Origin: Anaerolineae bacterium | GTDB lineage: Bacteria; Chloroflexota; Anaerolineae; 4572-78; NAK82 | Direction: 5' to 3' | Assembly (NCBI GenBank): GCA_030598425.1 | Contig: JAUVPY010000085.1 | Location: 1 to 8,464 of the forward strand | DNA: 8,464 nucleotides | In this document: one piece after another, positions 5,579 through 8,464 of the stretch | Numbering within the stretch: position 1 is the stretch's first letter | How the letters are laid out: every line of letters begins with the position of its first letter | The notes under the pieces: model-generated | Seen by the model: only the letters and a program-made list of their open reading frames with translations | The model's database searches: none | What the model was told of the DNA's origin: nothing | Made by a program: the position numbers and the translations under genes

Positions 5579-6191
5579 TCTCTTCAAGCCGCGCCAGAGC
5601 AACTTCATCAAGCTGTTGCTAGACCAAGCTTCTCTGACACTCAAAGGCATGGAACAGCTCAAGGCCTATATGGACGAGCACAATCCGTCGGTCGCTCAAG
5701 AGATCATGATGACTGAGAAAGAGGCCGACGAAGTGCGTCGTATTCTCATCGACGAGTTACTGCGCACCTTCATCACCCCCATTGATCGTGAGGACATCTT
5801 CGCCCTGTCTCGAGCGATCGACGACATGGTAGATTATGCTAACACCACAGTGGATGAGATGGAAATCCTAGACGTAGCGCCCACAACCTATACGCGACGC
5901 ATCGCCTCGCTGCTGCGCGACGCCGCTTATGAGATTCACCTGGGGGTGCAGCGTCTCGAGGACCATCCGCGTGTGGCCAGTGACCACGCCCAGCGGGCCA
6001 AGGCGCTAGAGAACCGGGTGGAACACGTGTACCGCGAAGCGATAGCTGACTTATTCAGCGGTCCCCAGGACGTGGAGCACGTGGTGGAGATGCTGAAGAT
6101 GCGGGAGGTGTATCGTCATCTAAGCAACGCCGCCGACCGTGGTGATGAGGCTGGTAACATCATCGCCGACATTGTGGTCAAGATGACTTAA
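5565..6191 (+). CDS. DUF47/PhoU-like phosphate transport regulator
   Basis: The 208-residue, wholly helical product matches the DUF47 (PhoU-like) family, whose members usually accompany Pit-type phosphate transporters and bind metal clusters. Visible family marks are the start IRNLFKPRQSNFIKLL, the acidic TEKEADEVRR (50-59), TPIDREDIFALSRAIDDM (71-88) with its run of Asp/Glu, and the second bundle's ALENRVEHVYREAIADLF. The length is normal for the family. ATG at 5565 is preferred: AGGA (5554-5557) is seven bases ahead and the family N-terminus begins here, whereas the upstream in-frame ATG at 5475 adds a plsC-shadow peptide. It overlaps plsC by 14 bases. No pit gene lies next to it; the following gene is an aldo/keto reductase, so its partner, if any, must be elsewhere. 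Confidence 0.87.
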   Translation: MNIRNLFKPRQSNFIKLLLDQASLTLKGMEQLKAYMDEHNPSVAQEIMMTEKEADEVRRILIDELLRTFITPIDREDIFALSRAIDDMVDYANTTVDEMEILDVAPTTYTRRIASLLRDAAYEIHLGVQRLEDHPRVASDHAQRAKALENRVEHVYREAIADLFSGPQDVEHVVEMLKMREVYRHLSNAADRGDEAGNIIADIVVKMT

Positions 6192-6196
6192 AAGGG

Positions 6197-6236
6197 TTGG
6201 AAGATTGGTAGGCTGGAAGATTGGTAAATTGGTGAA
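6197..6236 (+). repeat. Five tandem copies of an 8-base repeat, consensus TTGGWARA
   Basis: The units are TTGGAAGA, TTGGTAGG, CTGGAAGA, TTGGTAAA and TTGGTGAA, starting at 6197, 6205, 6213, 6221 and 6229. The run begins five bases after the DUF47 stop and fills half of the gap to the next gene. The strong G/T-A strand bias differs from the coding DNA around it. It looks like a dispersed intergenic repeat rather than part of either gene. Confidence 0.75.
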
Positions 6237-6260
6237 CCGTTAGTGTCAACCTTCCAGCCT
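6210..6260 (+). repeat. Imperfect inverted repeat (possible hairpin) in the DUF47-reductase gap
   Basis: AGGCTGGAAGATTG (6210-6223) pairs with CAACCTTCCAGCCT (6247-6260) over 14 positions with a single A-C mismatch, leaving a 23-base loop. The left arm is made from units 2-4 of the 8-base repeat. No T-run follows, so it is not a normal intrinsic terminator, but it could stabilise the upstream mRNA end or be the terminus of a small repeat element. It ends 11 bases before the reductase's ribosome binding site. Confidence 0.6.
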
Positions 6261-6283
6261 GTCCCGAATTGAGGAGGCAAGCC

Positions 6284-7255
6284 ATGGAGTATCGGAATTT
6301 AGGGCGTACGGGCCTGAAAGTATCGGCCCTTTGCCTGGGGACTATGACGATGGGGTGGACCAGCAGCAAAGAGGATTCCTTTGCCGTGCTGGACGCCTTT
6401 GTCGAGGCGGGAGGGAACTTTGTTGACACGGCTGACGTTTACTCCTCTTGGGCCGAGGGCAATCCAGGTGGCGTGGCTGAGACGTGGATCGGTGAATGGT
6501 TGGCGCACAGAGATATCCCTCGTCACCAATTAGTAATTGCCACCAAAGTCCGGGGACGTATGTGGGATGGCCCCAACGGTGAGGGGCTCAGCCGGTCGCA
6601 CATTATGAAAGCGGTGGAGGACAGTCTGCGCCGTCTGAACACCGATTACGTCGACCTCTACCAGACCCACTGGCCTGATGAGGAGACCCCACTGGACGAA
6701 ACGCTGCGTGCCCTCGACGATCTGGTTCGTCAAGGCAAGGTGCGCTACCTGGGAGCGTCCAATCACCCGGCCTGGCTTTTGACTAAAACCCTGTGGGTCA
6801 GCGACGAGTTGGGCCTGGCCCGCTATGACTGCCTGCAACCCCATTACAGCCTGGTTCACCGCGCCGAGTTCGAGCGCGAACTGATGGCTTTGTGCCAGGA
6901 CCAAGGTCTAGGGGTGATCCCATACAGCCCGCTGGGAGGGGGTTTTCTTACCGGCAAGTATCGCAAAGGGGAATCACCCCCTGAGAAGTCGCGCGGCGCC
7001 AGCAGCGGCAACGTCCAACGCCACATGACCGATCGCAACTTTGCCGTGGTTGAAAAGCTGGAAGAGATTGGGAAAGCACACAACGCGACGGTAGCCCAGG
7101 TGGCCATTGCCTGGTTGCTGGCCAACTCGGTGATCACTTCGCCCATCATCGGGGCCAACACCACCACCCAGCTAGATGCTACGATGGGTGCGCTGTCGGC
7201 GCAGCTCACCGACGAGGACAAAGCCGTCTTGGACGAGATGAGCGCGTGGGAATAA
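6284..7255 (+). CDS. Aldo/keto reductase
   Basis: NAD(P)H-dependent oxidoreductases of this (beta/alpha)8 family reduce aldehydes and ketones. The 323-residue product starts MEYRNLGRTGLKVSALCLGT and has the full catalytic tetrad in context: Asp48 and Tyr53 in FVDTADVY, Lys88 in IATKVRG and His129 in YQTHWPD. Other family segments are GKVRYLGASNHPAW, QPHYSLVHR, IPYSPLGGGFLTGKY and, for the cofactor end, SPIIGANTTTQLDATMGAL. ATG at 6284 follows GAGGAGG (6271-6277) by six bases; an in-frame ATG at 6269 would precede that site and is rejected. It looks like the YajO/Tas-type branch, but the substrate cannot be read from sequence. The repeat-filled gap upstream and the 230-base gap downstream suggest it is a separate transcription unit, though no clear promoter is visible. 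Confidence 0.93.
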   Translation: MEYRNLGRTGLKVSALCLGTMTMGWTSSKEDSFAVLDAFVEAGGNFVDTADVYSSWAEGNPGGVAETWIGEWLAHRDIPRHQLVIATKVRGRMWDGPNGEGLSRSHIMKAVEDSLRRLNTDYVDLYQTHWPDEETPLDETLRALDDLVRQGKVRYLGASNHPAWLLTKTLWVSDELGLARYDCLQPHYSLVHRAEFERELMALCQDQGLGVIPYSPLGGGFLTGKYRKGESPPEKSRGASSGNVQRHMTDRNFAVVEKLEEIGKAHNATVAQVAIAWLLANSVITSPIIGANTTTQLDATMGALSAQLTDEDKAVLDEMSAWE

Positions 7256-7485
7256 CCGAGCCGATGGAACATCTCTCTATGATGTTTAGTGCAGAAGGGT
7301 GAGAAGACGTCAACACATAGATTCCTGTGCAAAGCAGGAAACCCAAGCGACGATCCATACGTAATATAGATGATGGCGGTACGTTGATGTTGGTGGGCGG
7401 TGAGGTAGAAGGATACAGTGCAAAATCGCAGATGATAGTAGCATTGAACCGATTGGGTGATGCATCATTTGGATAGGAGACAAAC
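7256..7485. other. Intergenic region between the reductase and the PspC gene
   Basis: This 230-base stretch is less GC-rich than its neighbours. It holds a weak hairpin just after the reductase stop (AACATC 7268-7273 with GATGTT 7281-7286), a second small hairpin (7322-7328 with 7334-7340), a doubtful 49-codon reading frame (7327-7476) and a 10-base palindrome TGATGCATCA (7458-7467) just before the pspC ribosome binding site. I see no promoter with both boxes acceptable, although position and length make one likely. Confidence 0.5.
7327..7476 (+). CDS. Doubtful small reading frame upstream of the PspC gene
   Basis: A GTG-started frame encodes 49 residues, including RNIDDGGTLMLVGGEVEGY and MIVALNRLGDASFG. 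It ends in a TAG that overlaps the AGGAGA of the next gene, the arrangement expected for coupled translation. Against it, no ribosome binding site precedes the GTG, codon third positions are not GC-rich, and I recognise no family. An open frame of this length can arise by chance. It may be a relic or non-coding. Confidence 0.18.
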   Translation: MQSRKPKRRSIRNIDDGGTLMLVGGEVEGYSAKSQMIVALNRLGDASFG

Positions 7486-7677
7486 ATGTCAGGACAAGAG
7501 AACAAGTTAAGACGACAGAATGGCATTATTGGAGGGGTTTGCGGCGGATTTGGAGCCTTTTTTGGTATTAACCCCTGGTGGTTTCGCCTGCTCTTCTTGA
7601 TCCTACTGCTGCCGGGCGGCCTGCCGGGTATAATACCTTACGCGATTATCTGGATCATCGTCCCCCGCAAACGATAA
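7486..7677 (+). CDS. PspC-domain membrane protein
   Basis: The 63-residue product is a bare PspC domain. A short polar N-terminus (KLRRQNG, 7-13) leads into IIGGVCGGFGAFFGINPWWF (14-33), the family's glycine-rich first segment. A hydrophobic helix follows, RLLFLILLLPGG (34-45), then PYAIIWIIVPRKR at the end. PspC proteins are inner-membrane parts of phage-shock or envelope-stress responses; in many Gram-positive and Chloroflexota genomes they occur as small stand-alone proteins without pspA, as here. ATG at 7486 follows AGGAGA by a good spacing of six bases. The next gene starts two bases after the stop, so the two are likely co-transcribed; why an envelope-stress protein would pair with a glycogen synthase is unclear. 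Confidence 0.88.
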   Translation: MSGQENKLRRQNGIIGGVCGGFGAFFGINPWWFRLLFLILLLPGGLPGIIPYAIIWIIVPRKR

Positions 7678-7679
7678 AT

Positions 7680-8464
7680 ATGGACGCAGCAGCGCCAATC
7701 ACTAACGTCTGGATGGTCAGCCGGGAGTTGGCCGGCGTGGCCGGCGTGGGGGGTGTAAAAGATGTAACGCGCCAATTATTGGCGGCCATCGCCCGCCGTG
7801 GTATACAGGCCACGCTGGTCATGCCCCTTTATTCACGCGTGGACCGCGATCTGCACAGCCTGGCAGACTCGAACATCGAACTTGCCCTCGCCATGGACTA
7901 TGAATTCGAAGAGCGAACGGTTCGAGCTCACATTTACCAGACCGAGGTGGTCGGCGCCACCATCTACCTCGTCGATACCCCTAGTTACGCCCAAAAGCAA
8001 GGTATTTACACCTATACCCCGGCTGAGGCAGCCCTGGCCGGGGATCCTGAGCTGGCTGGCTCGGGCTATCACGACTTCTTCGAGATGAACGTCACCCTAC
8101 AAAAGGCAGCCCTGGAGTTGATCCAACATTTGGGTGTGCGCCCTGACGTAATCCACTGTCAAGACGCCCACACCGCGTTGATGCCCGCCATGATGCGTAC
8201 CCTCCCCCGCTATCGGGACTACTTTGCCCAGACGGGCGCGGGGATCACCATCCACAACGCCGGACATGGCTACAATCAAGAGGTCTTTGACATCCCCTTC
8301 GCGCGGGCGATCACCGAACTTCCTCCCGACGTCATCGAGGAAGGTCTACACAGCGGCGGCGTATACCCCTTCGTAGTTGGCGGGGCCTACGCGGGTTTCA
8401 TCAACGCCGTTAGCGAAAACTACGCGCGCGAAATCATGGAGGTGCCCGCCGAGGACAAGCGGAC
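7680..8464 (+). CDS. Glycogen/starch synthase-like GT5 glycosyltransferase, 5' part, runs off the window
   Basis: GT5 glycogen synthases extend alpha-1,4-glucan from ADP-glucose (or UDP-glucose). The 261 residues visible cover the N-terminal Rossmann domain. They include VWMVSRELAGVAGVGGVKDV (10-29, the sugar-nucleotide-binding loop), TLVMPLYSRV, PDVIHCQDAHTALMPAMM (155-172, with His164 matching the active-site His of the HDWH motif), GITIHNAGHGY (188-198) and FINAVSENYAREIM (the family's VS-x-x-YAREI). In E. coli GlgA the loop is KTGGLADV; here Gly22 stands where Lys15 would be, while the Gly-Gly and Asp28 remain. This AGxGGVKDV form marks a separate branch. ATG at 7680 starts two bases after the pspC stop; with no ribosome binding site of its own it probably depends on coupling. 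The acceptor-side C-terminal domain lies off-window. Confidence 0.88.
   Translation, partial: MDAAAPITNVWMVSRELAGVAGVGGVKDVTRQLLAAIARRGIQATLVMPLYSRVDRDLHSLADSNIELALAMDYEFEERTVRAHIYQTEVVGATIYLVDTPSYAQKQGIYTYTPAEAALAGDPELAGSGYHDFFEMNVTLQKAALELIQHLGVRPDVIHCQDAHTALMPAMMRTLPRYRDYFAQTGAGITIHNAGHGYNQEVFDIPFARAITELPPDVIEEGLHSGGVYPFVVGGAYAGFINAVSENYAREIMEVPAEDKR

Noticed and set aside
7268..7286. Terminator after the aldo/keto reductase
   Set aside because: The stem is only six A/T-rich base pairs with a seven-base loop and no T-run follows.
7206..7526. 106-codon minus-strand frame across the reductase-pspC gap
   Set aside because: It overlaps the ends of two real genes, shows no domain-like composition and has no start signals.
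1..8464. CRISPR, prophage, transposon or defence system
   Set aside because: There are no spaced repeats of CRISPR size, no transposase or integrase, no phage proteins and no tRNA. The genes are housekeeping or envelope-related.

Overview
The window reads as a core-genome segment of a monoderm-like bacterium, most likely a Chloroflexota member (Anaerolineae or a relative). This is inference from gene order and protein style: scpB, rluB, cmk and plsC together, an LPVTG-ended Thr/Pro/Gly-rich surface protein, an AmaP/Asp23-like protein and a glycogen synthase of the AGxGGVKDV type. No 16S rRNA or other taxonomic marker is present. I found no phage, transposon, CRISPR array or tRNA.

Layout. The left edge (3-344) is the 3' part of an AmaP/Asp23-like gene broken by an in-frame TAA at 87-89. 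Convergent to it on the minus strand is a small lipoprotein gene (933-358). It has a near-consensus sigma-70 promoter (1035-1007), but its Shine-Dalgarno sequence points to a GTT codon rather than a normal start. Divergent from it begins a long plus-strand gene train: scpB, a two-TM/coiled-coil/helix-hairpin-helix protein, an LPVTG surface protein, rluB, cmk, plsC and a DUF47/PhoU-like gene. From the HHH gene onward the genes are packed, with overlaps or short gaps. A 77-base gap holding five copies of an 8-base repeat and a long imperfect inverted repeat separates the train from an aldo/keto reductase. A 230-base gap follows, then a small PspC-domain protein and, two bases later, a GT5 glycogen/starch synthase-like gene that runs off the right edge.

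How the genes relate. ScpB (chromosome condensation), RluB (23S rRNA pseudouridylation), Cmk (CMP/dCMP phosphorylation) and PlsC (phosphatidic acid synthesis) form a housekeeping group often seen together in bacteria. The two genes between scpB and rluB are not part of that usual set. One is a membrane protein with a cytoplasmic HHH module and the other a probable cell-wall-anchored stalk. They overlap each other, and the second overlaps rluB, so they are built into the operon. This pair is the best candidate for something undescribed: an envelope module linked to the chromosome-segregation locus. The evidence is positional and architectural only.

Other points worth checking are the broken AmaP-like gene, the shared divergent promoter region, the intergenic repeat at 6197-6260 and the glycogen synthase lacking the usual Lys-Thr-Gly-Gly lysine.
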